From Tsukamurella sp. TY48 (lineage in GTDB: Bacteria; Actinomycetota; Actinomycetes; Mycobacteriales; Mycobacteriaceae): a stretch of DNA of 64,000 nt. The notes beneath the pieces are model-generated. The model did no database searches. It was given only the letters and a program-made list of their open reading frames with translations, and was not told where the DNA came from. The position numbers and the translations under genes are program-made. Shown piece by piece: positions 1 through 9,219 of the stretch; positions within the stretch are counted from its first letter, which is position 1; each line of letters starts with the position of its first letter. The stretch lies in NCBI RefSeq assembly GCF_019656655.1, contig NZ_BPMV01000001.1, forward strand, positions 1,736,001 through 1,800,000, given 5' to 3'.

Positions 1-144
1 AGTGACCCGCTCGCCAGTGAGTCTGCATTCGCAAACTAACGAAAAGAAGAAACGCCTCATGGCCATTGGGTGTTGTTATTGCAAACAAACTTAACCGGCA
101 ACGCCCTTTGTGCTATCGCCGGGGGCGGAACCGCTTCGGCCGCC
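1..144. other. left-edge non-coding stretch
   Basis: No convincing gene is seen here. The stretch is less GC-rich than the rest of the window and lies downstream of the minus-strand GbsR-type regulator that ends at 145. The motif GCAAAC occurs twice. It may hold the 3' end of a transcription unit from outside the window. Confidence 0.4.
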
Positions 145-606
145 TCAGTGTCCGTGGCGCTCAAGGCGTGTCAGACGCCAGCGCTCCATGAGATCCGGGA
201 GTTCCGTGAGCACGAACTCGAAGAAGTCACGCATCACCGCCACACGCTCGGCCGCCGGACCGCCCTCCGGAAGCTCTTTGAGCCCGTCGTCGGCCACGGT
301 GAGCCACCGCTCCAGAATGGGATTGCGCGAGGTCAGCGCTTCGTACCAGATGTCGTCACCCAGCTCGATGAGGCTGTGCCGCGAACCCGGGACGTGCGAT
401 TTCCGGATCATGCCGGCCTGTTCGAGGTAGCCGACCGCACCGGACACGGCGCCGGCCGACACCGAGAGCTGCTTCGCGATCTGCGACGGGGTCAGCGCAC
501 CGTCCGGCGAGGCGAGCACCGCGGAGAAGACCCGGGCCGCCATCCGTTGCATTCCGGCCTCGACGAGGGCGGCTGCCATGTTCTCCACGAAGTTCGGCGC
601 GTCCAC
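145..606 (-). CDS. GbsR/MarR-type transcriptional regulator
   Basis: Predicted cytoplasmic winged-helix repressor of about 153 residues. The N-terminal half reads as a MarR/GbsR helix-turn-helix: a helical lead-in, then a recognition segment around SQIAKQLSVSAGAVSGAV, then a wing with SRH. The C-terminal helices (FFEFVLTELPDLMERW) fit dimerisation. The frame stays open to 708, but that would overlap the divergent ABC gene at 671, so I prefer the GTG at 606. It lies back to back with an ABC exporter, and an inverted repeat sits between them at 622-635, so it probably represses the exporter and itself. The inducer is unknown. The family assignment is confident; the target is inferred. Confidence 0.85.
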   Translation of the reverse strand: MDAPNFVENMAAALVEAGMQRMAARVFSAVLASPDGALTPSQIAKQLSVSAGAVSGAVGYLEQAGMIRKSHVPGSRHSLIELGDDIWYEALTSRNPILERWLTVADDGLKELPEGGPAAERVAVMRDFFEFVLTELPDLMERWRLTRLERHGH

Positions 607-621
607 AGACGCAGAATATAC

Positions 622-635
622 AGTGTTCTGACACT
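622..635. promoter_or_regulatory. candidate operator, AGTGT-N4-ACACT
   Basis: A perfect 5-bp inverted repeat with a 4-base spacer lies in the 64-bp gap between the divergent GbsR-type regulator and the ABC exporter. Its position suggests a binding site for the regulator. No binding evidence is available from sequence alone. Confidence 0.5.
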
Positions 636-670
636 TCACAAACTTCTGAAATGGGTATAGCGTCGCCGCT

Positions 671-1570
671 ATGACCAACGATGTCATCCGCGCCGAGGGC
701 CTGACCAAGACCTTCGGTAGCGCTCACGCTCTCAACGGCCTCGAACTCCACGTCCGCCCCGGGGAGGTACACGCCTTCCTCGGCCCCAACGGCGCGGGGA
801 AGTCGACCACCATCCGAATCCTGCTCGGCCTGCTCAAGAAGACGGACGGCACCGTCGAACTGCTCGGCGGTGATCCCTGGCGCCAGGCCCCCGAGCTGCA
901 CCGTCGGCTCGCCTACGTGCCGGGCGATGTGACCCTGTGGCCCAACCTGTCCGGCGGCGAGATCATCGATCTCCTGGGCCGGCTGCGCGGCGGCATCGAC
1001 GAGGCGCGCCGCGACGAGCTGCTCGACCGCTTCGCCCTCGACCCCACCAAGAAGGCGCGCACCTACAGCAAGGGCAACCGGCAGAAGGTGGCACTGGTCT
1101 CCGCCTTCGCCGCGCGGGCCGAACTGCTGATCCTCGACGAGCCCACCTCGGGCCTCGATCCGCTGATGGAGGAGGTGTTCACGCAGTGCCTGGAGGAGGA
1201 GAAGGCCAGGGGCGCTTCGATCCTGCTGTCGAGCCACATCCTCTCCGAGGTGGACCGGGTGGCTGACGCCGTGACCATCATCAAGGACGGCGCCACCGTG
1301 GAGACCGGCACGCTCGCCTCGCTGCGTCACCTCTCGCGCACCCGGGTGGAGGCCACCGTCTCCCAGCCGACGGATCTGTCGGGCACCGCGGGCGTGCACG
1401 ATCTGCAGGCCGACGGCGATCGACTGTCGTTCAGCGTGGACACCGCCGACCTCGGCAGCGTCCTCGCCCGATTGGCGGCCGGCGCGCCGACCTCACTCAC
1501 CAGCCGCCCGCCCACACTGGAGGAGCTGTTCCTGCGGCATTACGACACGGCCGAACAGGGCGCTCGATGA
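671..1570 (+). CDS. ABC transporter ATP-binding protein
   Basis: ATPase subunit of an ABC-2-like exporter, 299 residues. Walker A is GPNGAGKST at residues 38-46, Walker B is LLILDEP at about 152-158, and the signature is the variant YSKGNRQKV at 132-140 in place of LSGGQ, a form known from drug- and antibiotic-resistance exporters such as the tetronasin type. The gene overlaps the permease by 4 bp (ATGA at 1567-1570), indicating translational coupling. It is divergent from a GbsR/MarR regulator, so expression is probably inducible. The substrate cannot be read from sequence. Confidence 0.93.
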   Translation: MTNDVIRAEGLTKTFGSAHALNGLELHVRPGEVHAFLGPNGAGKSTTIRILLGLLKKTDGTVELLGGDPWRQAPELHRRLAYVPGDVTLWPNLSGGEIIDLLGRLRGGIDEARRDELLDRFALDPTKKARTYSKGNRQKVALVSAFAARAELLILDEPTSGLDPLMEEVFTQCLEEEKARGASILLSSHILSEVDRVADAVTIIKDGATVETGTLASLRHLSRTRVEATVSQPTDLSGTAGVHDLQADGDRLSFSVDTADLGSVLARLAAGAPTSLTSRPPTLEELFLRHYDTAEQGAR

Positions 1571-3147
1571 CCGGGCTCGGCGCCACCCTGCGGCTGGTGG
1601 TGCGGCGCGACCGCATCCAGCTGGTGGTGTGGCTGTTGCTGTACGTGGCGATGGCGGCCTCGGCCTATTCCACCGCGAAGACCAACTACACCGACCAGGC
1701 CGCACTCGACTCGGCCGCGCGCGCCGCGAGCGAGAACCCCTCGCTCGTCGCGATGTTCGGCCCGGTGTACTCCGCCACCGTCGGCGCCGTGGGCATGATC
1801 AAGATGGTGGTGATGATGGCCGCCGCGCTCGGCCTGCTCACCGGCCTGCTGGTGATCCGGCACACCCGTGCCGACGAGGAATCGGGGCGGCGGGAAATGC
1901 TGGGCGCCTCCGCCATCGACCGCATCGCACCGCCCCTGGCCGCGCTCATCGAGTCCGTCGTGCTCAGCCTGGCGATCGGCGTGCTCAGCGCGCTCACGCT
2001 GATCGGCATGGGCGCCGACGCACCCGGAAGCCTGGCCTTCGGGGCGCTGTGGGCCCTCGCCGGCATCGTCTTCGCGGCCTTCGCCCTGCTGTGCGCGCAG
2101 CTCACCGAAGGCGCCCGCGCCGCTCGCGGGTTGTTCGCCGTGGGACTGGGCGCCGCCTACCTGCTGCGTGCGGTGGGCGATGTCTCGGTGCTCCGCACGG
2201 ACGGCACCCTGCCCGCCGAACCGGGCTGGGAGTCCTGGCTCTCGCCGCTCGGCTGGTCGCAGCAGATGCGCCCCTTCGCGGACGACCGGTGGTGGCCCGT
2301 GATCCCGCTGCTCGTGCTCACCGTGGCGCTCGCCGCGATCGCGCTGCGCATCGCTGCTCAGCGCGACCTGGGCGCCGGGATCATCCCGGTGGGACGGGGC
2401 CGGGCGCACGCCGGTCCCCTGCTCGGCTCCGTCGAGGCGCTCACCTGGCGGCTGCATCGCGGCCAGCTGATCGGCTGGACGGTGGGCATGCTCGCCGTGG
2501 GTGCCGCTTTCGGCGGAATGGGTTCGGCGATCGACTCGCTCGCCGGGAACGAGGGCACCCGCGAGATGCTGGAGCGCCTCGGCGGATCCGGCTCGAACCT
2601 GCTCGACATCTTCTTCGGTGCGGAGTTCTCGGTGATGGGCATGGCCACCGCCGCGCTCGGCATCTCCATCGTGAACACCGCGTGCTCCGAAGAGCTTTCC
2701 GGACGCGCCGAGTACCTGCTCGCCGGACCGGTACGGCGGCTGCGCTGGTACGCCTCCCACCTCACCGTGGCGGTGATCGCCACCTTCGTGGCCACCGCCG
2801 CACTGGGCCTGGGTGTCTCGCTCACCGCCGGACAACAGCTGATCGGTCCCGCGCTGGGCGCACTGCCCGCGGTGTGGGTCCTGACGGCCATCGCCGCGCT
2901 GGCCGGCGCGATCTCCGCGCAGTGGTCCGCGGTGGGGTGGGTGGCGCTGGCCCTGTGCGTGGTGATGATGGTGGCCGACGTCCTGCGCCTGCCCGACTGG
3001 GTCTCGAAGCTGTCGCCGTTCACGCACGTCGCCACGCAGCCCGGTTCCCCGCTCATCACCGGCACCACCGTGGCCCTGATCGCGATCGCCGCGGCCGGCC
3101 TGCTCGCCGCGGCCTTCTCCGAATCGCGACGCGATCTGGCGGCCTGA
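1567..3147 (+). CDS. ABC transporter permease (exporter membrane subunit)
   Basis: A 526-residue integral membrane protein with about a dozen hydrophobic segments in two repeated halves. The second half begins near residue 290, after a loop containing the Arg-rich sequence GRGRAHAG. It partners the ATPase encoded just upstream and starts inside that gene's stop codon. The size and two-in-one arrangement match permeases of the tetronasin-resistance class, where one polypeptide supplies both transmembrane domains. The gene ends before an unusual repeat-rich intergenic region at 3179-3341. Confidence 0.9.
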   Translation: MTGLGATLRLVVRRDRIQLVVWLLLYVAMAASAYSTAKTNYTDQAALDSAARAASENPSLVAMFGPVYSATVGAVGMIKMVVMMAAALGLLTGLLVIRHTRADEESGRREMLGASAIDRIAPPLAALIESVVLSLAIGVLSALTLIGMGADAPGSLAFGALWALAGIVFAAFALLCAQLTEGARAARGLFAVGLGAAYLLRAVGDVSVLRTDGTLPAEPGWESWLSPLGWSQQMRPFADDRWWPVIPLLVLTVALAAIALRIAAQRDLGAGIIPVGRGRAHAGPLLGSVEALTWRLHRGQLIGWTVGMLAVGAAFGGMGSAIDSLAGNEGTREMLERLGGSGSNLLDIFFGAEFSVMGMATAALGISIVNTACSEELSGRAEYLLAGPVRRLRWYASHLTVAVIATFVATAALGLGVSLTAGQQLIGPALGALPAVWVLTAIAALAGAISAQWSAVGWVALALCVVMMVADVLRLPDWVSKLSPFTHVATQPGSPLITGTTVALIAIAAAGLLAAAFSESRRDLAA

Positions 3148-3178
3148 TCGATGACCACGTCCGCCGGCGCCGGTGCGC

Positions 3179-3264
3179 TCCTGAGAGTGCGATCACGCGA
3201 AAAGCCCTGCAAATGACTACTGACCGCAGCGAGCGAGTCAGCTGCGGTCAGTGCACTCTCAGGA
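3179..3264. repeat. nested inverted repeats (12 bp outer, 12 bp inner)
   Basis: Outer arms 3179-3190 and 3253-3264 are perfect 12-bp inverted repeats. Inside them a second perfect 12-bp pair, 3219-3230 and 3241-3252, encloses a 10-base loop. The inner right arm abuts the outer right arm, so the transcript could fold as a three-way junction. The element lies between the convergent permease and racemase genes, where a terminator is expected. The AT-rich run that follows, with five T's at 3306-3310, would serve the plus strand. A small mobile-element remnant is an alternative. Confidence 0.6.
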
Positions 3265-3311
3265 TAACAGGAGAGTTGCGATCATGCATATATCTCATCG
3301 CGATCTTTTTG

Positions 3312-4109
3312 TCATGTCTTTATTTCGTTGTGATCACAACGTTTCAGGAGAGCGCGGCCCGCGGGATACGCGGCCAGCGCGGCCGGCATCGAGCCCGGCC
3401 GCCCGGACTCCAGGACCGCGATCACCGCGCCGAGCCGGTCCGGTCCCCCGGGCTCCACACCGAGCCGTCGCAACACCTGCCGAGCCACCGGTTCCGGTGA
3501 ATCGAAGACCGTGAGATCGCGTCCCGTGCGCTCCCGCAGGGCCGCCACGATCTGCTCCCGCACCAGCCCGTAGTGCGTGCACCCGAGCACCACCGACTCG
3601 ATGTCCTCGGGGGTCGCCGCCGCGGCCGCGGACACCGCCGCGGACACCCGGCCGAGATCGCCGGAGTCGATGGCCTCGGCCAGCCCGTAACAGGGAATCC
3701 GATGCGCCAGTGCCGGATCGGCGAAGGCGTCGATGAGCGAGGTCTGGTAGTCGCTCACCGTGGCCGCGGCGGTGGCCCACACCGCGAAGGGACGCCCCGT
3801 CGACCCCGCGGGACGGATCGCGGGCACCACCCCGATCACCGGCACCGCGGGCTCGAACCGGGCCCGCGCCGCCTCCAGGGCGTACATCGATCCGGTGTTG
3901 CAGGCCACCACGATCGCGTCCACGTCGTAGCGGGCGGCGGCCCCCGCCATGGCCACGATGCACTCGGAGATCCGCTCGGGCGGCAGCAGGCCGTAGGGCA
4001 TGTTGTCGGGATCGCGGGCCAGCACCAGCTCGGTATCGGGGCGCAGCCGCGACAGGGCGTCGGCGTAATTGACCATCCCGAAACCGGAGTCGATCACCGC
4101 CACGCGCAT
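3312..4109 (-). CDS. glutamate/aspartate racemase family protein (MurI-like)
   Basis: Predicted cofactor-independent amino-acid racemase of 265 residues. The two catalytic cysteines are present: Cys70 in VVACNTGS and Cys176 in VLGCTHYG. The N-terminal acid/Ser pair is in VIDSGFG (Asp7, Ser8). The loops differ from canonical MurI (GVFDSGVGG, ACNTASA), so this may be a second, divergent racemase and not the housekeeping enzyme. I chose the ATG at 4109, 10 nt past the histidine kinase stop; the gene is last in the PAP2-regulator-kinase operon. The final ten codons run into AT-rich DNA containing a 16-bp palindrome, so the C-terminus looks replaced. Confidence 0.85.
   Translation of the reverse strand: MRVAVIDSGFGMVNYADALSRLRPDTELVLARDPDNMPYGLLPPERISECIVAMAGAAARYDVDAIVVACNTGSMYALEAARARFEPAVPVIGVVPAIRPAGSTGRPFAVWATAAATVSDYQTSLIDAFADPALAHRIPCYGLAEAIDSGDLGRVSAAVSAAAAATPEDIESVVLGCTHYGLVREQIVAALRERTGRDLTVFDSPEPVARQVLRRLGVEPGGPDRLGAVIAVLESGRPGSMPAALAAYPAGRALLKRCDHNEIKT
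3326..3341. repeat. 16-bp perfect palindrome in the 3' end of the racemase gene
   Basis: CGTTGTGATCACAACG is self-complementary over all 16 bases. It lies within the last codons of the minus-strand racemase gene, in AT-rich DNA unlike its surroundings. It may be a protein-binding site, part of a terminator, or a recombination scar. Confidence 0.55.
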
Positions 4110-4119
4110 GGCCCAGAGT

Positions 4120-5475
4120 TTAGCCGCGGAACCAGGTCCGGAAGACGGTGGTGGCGCCGTCGCGGCGGTAATCCACATCGCCGCCCAGCAGCCGTGCGTT
4201 GTCCCGGGCGATCGCGAGCCCCAGGCCCGCACCGCCGCCGACGGTCCGCGAGCGGGCGTCCTGCACCTTGTGCAACCGGTCGAAGACCAGGGCCTCGTGC
4301 CCGGGCGGCACACCGTCGCCCTGATCACGGACCTCGACGACCGCGCCCGGCTCGCCCTGCTCCGGCGCCCACGGTCCCACCCGCACCGACACCGGCGCGG
4401 CGCCGTGACGCAGCGCATTACCCACCAGGTTCGTGACCACCGCGACGACCCGTCGCCGGTCCGTGTTCACCCACAACTCGGCCGGGCCGCCGACCCGCAC
4501 CGAGTTCCACCCCCGTGCGTCGAGCGCCGAGCGCACCGCCCCGACCAGCTCGAACCGTTCCGCCCGGACCTCGGCGACACCGGCGTCGAGCCGGGTCATC
4601 TCCAGCAGATCGTCGAGCAGCTGGGCCAACCCGTCGACCTCGGTGGCCACCATCCGTGCGGCGCGAGCGAGATCGGGATCGTCGCCCGACTCCGCCGCCA
4701 TGGCATCGGCCTCCTCGCGGAGCACCTCCGCGGCCGGGACCAATGCCGCGAGCGGGCTGCGCAACTCGTGCGAGACATCGCTCGCGAAGCGGCGCGAGCG
4801 CTCGTCCTGGCGGCGCAGCACATCGAGCGATTCGTTCTGCCGGTCGAGCATGCCGTTGAAGTTCTGCGACAGTTCCCGCAGCTCCGCCATCGAGGTCTCC
4901 GGCAGGCGCACCGTCGCATCGCCACCGGCCACCGCGGCGGCCACGTCCTGGACCCGTCGCAACGGGCGGGTGACCGCACGGGCCACGAGCACCCCGGCGA
5001 TCGCGCCGAGCACCGCGCCGCCCAGCGTCGCGAGCGCCACGAGGCTCATCAGTTGCCGCAGGCGTTCGTTCACCCCCTCCAGGGGCTCCACCGCGAAGAC
5101 CATGTACGGATGTTTGTTCGAGCTGTGCCCCACCAGAACCCGGCCGTCGTCCAGCCGCTGGAAACGATAGGTGCTACGCACCTGCCGCAGGTAGTCGTCC
5201 ATCGACTGCGGGATCAGTCCGGGCGGCACCTCGCCCGCCTGGAGGACGGTGCCGTTGAGGTCGACGACGCGATAGGTGGACGACACGAATTCCAGGGTCG
5301 GCCGCTCATCGAAGGTGTCCATATCGTGGCGGAACGTGGTGAGCACGGCCTGCTGGGCGTCCTCGTACACCCAGTCGCGCACCACGTAGGCGACGGAGGC
5401 TCCCGTCACCGCCGCCGTGAACGCCGTGACCAGCACGATGATCACCAGCAGGCGGACCCGGAGGCTCTTGATCAT
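4120..5475 (-). CDS. sensor histidine kinase
   Basis: A 451-residue membrane histidine kinase. One transmembrane helix spans residues 7-31, an extracytoplasmic sensor covers about 32-140, and a second helix at 142-166 leads into a HAMP domain. The HisKA motif is ASDVSHELRSP with phospho-acceptor His236. The ATPase domain shows N-box NLVGNALRHG, G1 DQGDGV and G2 GAGLGLAI. It overlaps the upstream response regulator by 4 bp, so the two form a cognate pair. The gene sits between that regulator and a racemase, with a PAP2-like gene leading the operon, which suggests a cell-envelope signal. The stimulus is unknown. Confidence 0.93.
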   Translation of the reverse strand: MIKSLRVRLLVIIVLVTAFTAAVTGASVAYVVRDWVYEDAQQAVLTTFRHDMDTFDERPTLEFVSSTYRVVDLNGTVLQAGEVPPGLIPQSMDDYLRQVRSTYRFQRLDDGRVLVGHSSNKHPYMVFAVEPLEGVNERLRQLMSLVALATLGGAVLGAIAGVLVARAVTRPLRRVQDVAAAVAGGDATVRLPETSMAELRELSQNFNGMLDRQNESLDVLRRQDERSRRFASDVSHELRSPLAALVPAAEVLREEADAMAAESGDDPDLARAARMVATEVDGLAQLLDDLLEMTRLDAGVAEVRAERFELVGAVRSALDARGWNSVRVGGPAELWVNTDRRRVVAVVTNLVGNALRHGAAPVSVRVGPWAPEQGEPGAVVEVRDQGDGVPPGHEALVFDRLHKVQDARSRTVGGGAGLGLAIARDNARLLGGDVDYRRDGATTVFRTWFRG

Positions 5476-6170
5476 CTCCCCGCCCGGAACCGGTAGCCGA
5501 AGCCCCGCACCGTCTCGATGCAGCTCGGCTCGTCCGGACGATCGACCTTCGGCCGCAGCCGCAGGATCGCGTTGTCCACCAGGCGCGAATCACCGAGGAA
5601 GTCCTGATTCCACACCAGGGTCAACAGCTGCTCGCGGCTGAGCACCTGCCCGGGGTGATCGGCGAAGACGTACATGAGGCGTTTCTCGGTGGGGGTCAAC
5701 GGAAGCGGCTCACCGTCGCGCAGCACTTCGGCCGCCGCGCGGTCCACCGTCAGGCCGGACGAGGTCACCACGGCGGGTGGCGCCTCCTCGTCCTCCACCT
5801 GCTCGACCGCGGGCGCGCTGCGCCGCAGCGCGGCCTTGATCCGGGCGTCCAGGACCCGCGGACTCACGGGCTTGACCACGTAATCGTCTGCGCCGGATTC
5901 GAGTCCCGCCACCGTGTCGATGTCGTCCGCGCGGGCGGTGAGCATGAGGATCGGCACCTGGCTGGTGCGGCGGATCCGGCGGCACACCGCGAAACCGTCG
6001 TCGCCGGGCAGGCCCACGTCCAGGATCACCGCATCGGCGGCGGCCACGTGCTCCTCGAGATCGTCGGGCGCACCCGCGAGGTGTTCGACGGTGTGGTCGA
6101 GCCGCCGCAGGGACAAGGTCAGCGCATCGACGATCGCCGGATCATCCTCGATGAGCAGCAGTTTGACCAC
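5472..6170 (-). CDS. OmpR-family response regulator
   Basis: A 232-residue regulator with an N-terminal receiver domain and a C-terminal winged helix. The acidic pocket is EDD at residues 8-10, the phospho-acceptor is Asp51 in ILDVGLPG, and the switch Lys lies in VVKPVSP. The DNA-binding half contains LTPTEKRLMYVF and ends with VRGFGYRF, typical of OmpR/PhoB proteins. A linker of about 20 residues is rich in Glu and Ala. Its start lies 29 bp inside the PAP2-like gene and its stop overlaps the kinase start, so the operon is translationally coupled. It may activate its own operon; no clear repeat was found to support this. Confidence 0.93.
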   Translation of the reverse strand: MVKLLLIEDDPAIVDALTLSLRRLDHTVEHLAGAPDDLEEHVAAADAVILDVGLPGDDGFAVCRRIRRTSQVPILMLTARADDIDTVAGLESGADDYVVKPVSPRVLDARIKAALRRSAPAVEQVEDEEAPPAVVTSSGLTVDRAAAEVLRDGEPLPLTPTEKRLMYVFADHPGQVLSREQLLTLVWNQDFLGDSRLVDNAILRLRPKVDRPDEPSCIETVRGFGYRFRAGR

Positions 6171-6789
6171 CGACGGGCCTCCTCAGAATCGTCTCCGCAC
6201 TCCACGCCGCGCTGTAGGTGCGCACCGCTCCCGCGGCGCACGCGGCCACCAACCACGCCCCCAGCACATCACCCGGGCGGTGCCATTGCAATGCAACGAC
6301 GGCGAAGGACGCGACCGCGCCCACCCCGAAGGCGTACAGCAGGACGAGCGTGCGCAGCGCCGAGGGCGCGCAGATCACGGCCACCGCGGTGAGCGCGGCG
6401 AAGACGGCGACGGTGTTCGACGGAAACGAATTGAGGGCCGGGCCCACACCGAACGACGGACGGTCCAGCAGGGCCTTGAGCACGTAGGCCCCGCCGAGCG
6501 TGAGGCAGACGATCGCGCCCGCCTCGACGACGGTGCGCAGCGAGCGGTTCGCGGCGAGCAGGATGGCGACGGCGGCGAAGCCGATCATCAGGAGCGGCAT
6601 CTGCGCATCGCCGAACCAGCCGGAGGTGGGGATCTGCACGCCGAAGACGGCGGAGATGCGGACCATGAGCTGGTTGTCGATGTACTGGCCGGACTGGGTG
6701 CCCACCACGACGAGGTAGAGCGCGGCGAGGCCCAGGAAGGACGCGGCGGCCACACTGGCCGCTGCCCAGAGGCGGGGGTTGAGGAGCAT
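6142..6789 (-). CDS. PAP2-superfamily membrane protein, catalytic motifs degenerate
   Basis: A 215-residue membrane protein with about six helices arranged as in PAP2 lipid phosphatases. Motif 1 is recognisable (KALLDRPSF). Motif 2 reads FPSNTV where active enzymes have PSGH, so the acid/base His is missing. Motif 3 keeps the nucleophile-type His and Asp (WHRPGDV) but lacks the usual preceding Arg. It may bind lipid pyrophosphates or use altered chemistry. The start at 6789 has a GGAGG about 9 nt upstream. It leads an operon with a two-component system and a racemase homologue, suggesting work on undecaprenyl or other envelope lipids. Confidence 0.75.
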   Translation of the reverse strand: MLLNPRLWAAASVAAASFLGLAALYLVVVGTQSGQYIDNQLMVRISAVFGVQIPTSGWFGDAQMPLLMIGFAAVAILLAANRSLRTVVEAGAIVCLTLGGAYVLKALLDRPSFGVGPALNSFPSNTVAVFAALTAVAVICAPSALRTLVLLYAFGVGAVASFAVVALQWHRPGDVLGAWLVAACAAGAVRTYSAAWSAETILRRPVGGQTAAHRG

Positions 6790-6944
6790 GACTTCAGCCT
6801 CCGGCGCGGAGGTCCCGCGTCGGCCGCGTCCGCGCCTCATCCGTGTCACAACTCTGTCACAGTAGTCGTTCCGAAGAGCGGAACGCAGACGGATGCGCGG
6901 CGCCGCAGGGGTGAGGGACCCCGCGACGCCGCGCCGGCATGCCG

Positions 6945-9095
6945 TCAGACGTGGGTGAGGGTATCCGCCTCTACGACCGCCGTGTCCGTGACCCGCAGCA
7001 CCTGCCCCGACCGGATGTCGAAGAACAGGCCGACCACATCGATCCGGCCGGCCGCCACGGCCTCGCGCAGCAGCGGATGGGCCCGCAGGTTCTCCACCTG
7101 GACCGCCACATTGACCACGCCGAGCTGATCGGCGGCATCGAACCCCGCCTCCTCGGCGGCGCGCCGCACGGGGTGCCCCTCCTGGTAGGCGGCGACCGAG
7201 GGATCGGCGTGACCGATCCACTCCTCGATGCTCGGCGGCACCGCCGGACGGTTCATCGCCACGCCCATCGCGCCGCAGGCCGAGTGCCCGCACACGATCA
7301 CCTGGCGGACCTGCAGGTTGTCGACCGCGAAGGTGAGCGCTGCCTCGAAGGACCCGTCGACGCCCCCGGCCGGGACCAGGTTGCCCACGTTGCGGACGGT
7401 GAACAGGTCGCCCGGGCCGCTGGCGGTGATCACGTTCGGCACCACCCGCGAATCGGCGCAGGTGAGGAACAGGGCCTCGGGCTGCTGGGCATCGCTGAGC
7501 TCGTCGAAATCGTCGCTGAGCAGCGAGGCGTGCCGGCGGTGGTAGCGGGCGATGCCGTCCGCGAGGCCACCGCGGGCGTGCGCACGCCAGGGCAGCAGGC
7601 CGCGCTCGGCCGGACGGTCGGTGGTGCGTCGCGGCGACATGTCGCCGGCCGCGTGGATCTGCGCGACGCCCAGATCGTCGATGGTCACGGTGCCACCCGA
7701 TGCGCGGTAGCGGCGCACCCACTCGGTGATCTCCTCCGCCGACGCGTGGTCCAGGAAATCGACGGTGAGCTCGATCGCCACGTCCGACTGGGGCGGGACC
7801 GAGGCGAGCACCCGCGAGAGGCGGGGCAGCGAGAAGAAGCTGAGCGATCCGTCGATCGCCACGTGCCACCGTCCGGCGCTGTCCTGCGAGGCCTCGATCG
7901 ATGCCCGGGCCACTCGCCAGAGCACCAGCAGGATGGCCACCACCAGGCCCGCGAGGACACCCTCGAGCAGGTTGAGGAAGAGCACGCCCAGGATGGTGAC
8001 GGCGTAGACCGCGATGTCGCCGGTGCGGCGTGCGGTGCGGATGTGCGCGGTCTTGACCAGCTGGAAGCCGATCACGATGAGCAGGCCGGCGAGTGCCGAG
8101 GTCGGGATCTTCTCCACCAGGCCGGACAGGGCCACGGAGAACAGCAGCAGCCACACGCCGTGCAGCACCGCGGACCACTTGGTGCGGGCACCCGAGGTGA
8201 CGTTCGTGGCACTGCGGACGATCACGCCCGTCACGGGCAGGCCGCCGAGCAGACCGGACAGCGAGTTCGCGGCACCCTGGCCGATCAGCTCACGGTCGAG
8301 GTTCGACTTGGGGCCGTCGTGCATCTTGTCGACGGCGACCGCCGAGAGCAGGCTCTCGACGCTGGCGATCAGCGCCACGGTGAGCACACCGAGGGCGACG
8401 GCGGCCCACTGTCCGGTGGGCAGCTGCGGCAGGCCGATGGCATCGATGATGGAGCCGTTGAGCTTGATCCGCTCCACGTTCATCGGCACCACGAGCGAGA
8501 GCACGGTGGCCGCGACGATGGCGACCAGGGCGCCCGGGACCTTGCGGAACTTCGGCGGCAGCTTCGGCCACACCATCATCACCGCGATCACCACCGCACC
8601 GACGGCGAAATCGGGCCAGTGCATCGACCCGATCCGCGCGGGGAGGTCCATCAGGTTCTGCAGCACCGAGCTCCGCGAGGAGCCGCCGAACAGCACGTGG
8701 GTCTGCTGGATCACGATCGTGACGCCGATACCGGCGAGCATCGCGTGCACCACCACCGGCGAGATCGCCAGGGCGGCACGGGCGATCCGGCTCATGCCGA
8801 GCATGATCTGCACCAGGCCGGCGGCCACGGTGATCGCGGCGGTGACCTTCCAGCCGAACTTGTTGATCAGTTCGGCCACCACCACGGTGAGGCCCGCGGC
8901 GGGGCCGCTGACCAGGAGCGGGGAGCCGCCCATCACGCCGCCGACGATGCCGCCGATGACGCCCGCGATCAATCCCGCCATCAGGGGCGCACCGGATGCG
9001 AGGGCGATGCCCAAGGACAGGGGCAGCGCTACCAGGAACACCACGATGGAGGCGGGCACATCGAAACGCACCACCTCTCTTAACTTCTCCTGCAC
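6945..9095 (-). CDS. SulP-family anion transporter fused to beta-carbonic anhydrase
   Basis: A 716-residue fusion. The first 420 or so residues are a SulP/SLC26-type anion transporter, starting with FDVPASIVVFLVALPLSLGIA and containing the conserved GLLGGLPVTGVIVRS loop. A STAS-like domain follows at about 430-500. The C-terminal portion is a beta-class carbonic anhydrase with zinc ligands in CADSRVV and GHSACGAM. Such fusions are thought to import bicarbonate or sulfate and couple transport to CO2/bicarbonate interconversion; substrate is inferred. The GTG at 9095 is supported by GAGGGAG 5 nt upstream. A two-component system is encoded just upstream on the same strand, separated by 124 bp. 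Confidence 0.92.
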   Translation of the reverse strand: MQEKLREVVRFDVPASIVVFLVALPLSLGIALASGAPLMAGLIAGVIGGIVGGVMGGSPLLVSGPAAGLTVVVAELINKFGWKVTAAITVAAGLVQIMLGMSRIARAALAISPVVVHAMLAGIGVTIVIQQTHVLFGGSSRSSVLQNLMDLPARIGSMHWPDFAVGAVVIAVMMVWPKLPPKFRKVPGALVAIVAATVLSLVVPMNVERIKLNGSIIDAIGLPQLPTGQWAAVALGVLTVALIASVESLLSAVAVDKMHDGPKSNLDRELIGQGAANSLSGLLGGLPVTGVIVRSATNVTSGARTKWSAVLHGVWLLLFSVALSGLVEKIPTSALAGLLIVIGFQLVKTAHIRTARRTGDIAVYAVTILGVLFLNLLEGVLAGLVVAILLVLWRVARASIEASQDSAGRWHVAIDGSLSFFSLPRLSRVLASVPPQSDVAIELTVDFLDHASAEEITEWVRRYRASGGTVTIDDLGVAQIHAAGDMSPRRTTDRPAERGLLPWRAHARGGLADGIARYHRRHASLLSDDFDELSDAQQPEALFLTCADSRVVPNVITASGPGDLFTVRNVGNLVPAGGVDGSFEAALTFAVDNLQVRQVIVCGHSACGAMGVAMNRPAVPPSIEEWIGHADPSVAAYQEGHPVRRAAEEAGFDAADQLGVVNVAVQVENLRAHPLLREAVAAGRIDVVGLFFDIRSGQVLRVTDTAVVEADTLTHV

Positions 9096-9219
9096 GACGA
9101 CTCCCTCACGGATCGGATCTGTTGCTTACCCCATCCACTGTGGTGACGGCATGTGTCCGCGTCGCCGCACGGGCGTGAAGGTTCGGTGAAGTGGCGCAGG
9201 ACACGTTTCGCCCGCGAAT

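Noticed and set aside
6790-8178. Upstream extension of the PAP2-like frame for 463 codons
   Set aside because: The extension is antisense-like Arg/Pro/Gly filler over the SulP-carbonic anhydrase gene. The ATG at 6789 has a good ribosome-binding site.
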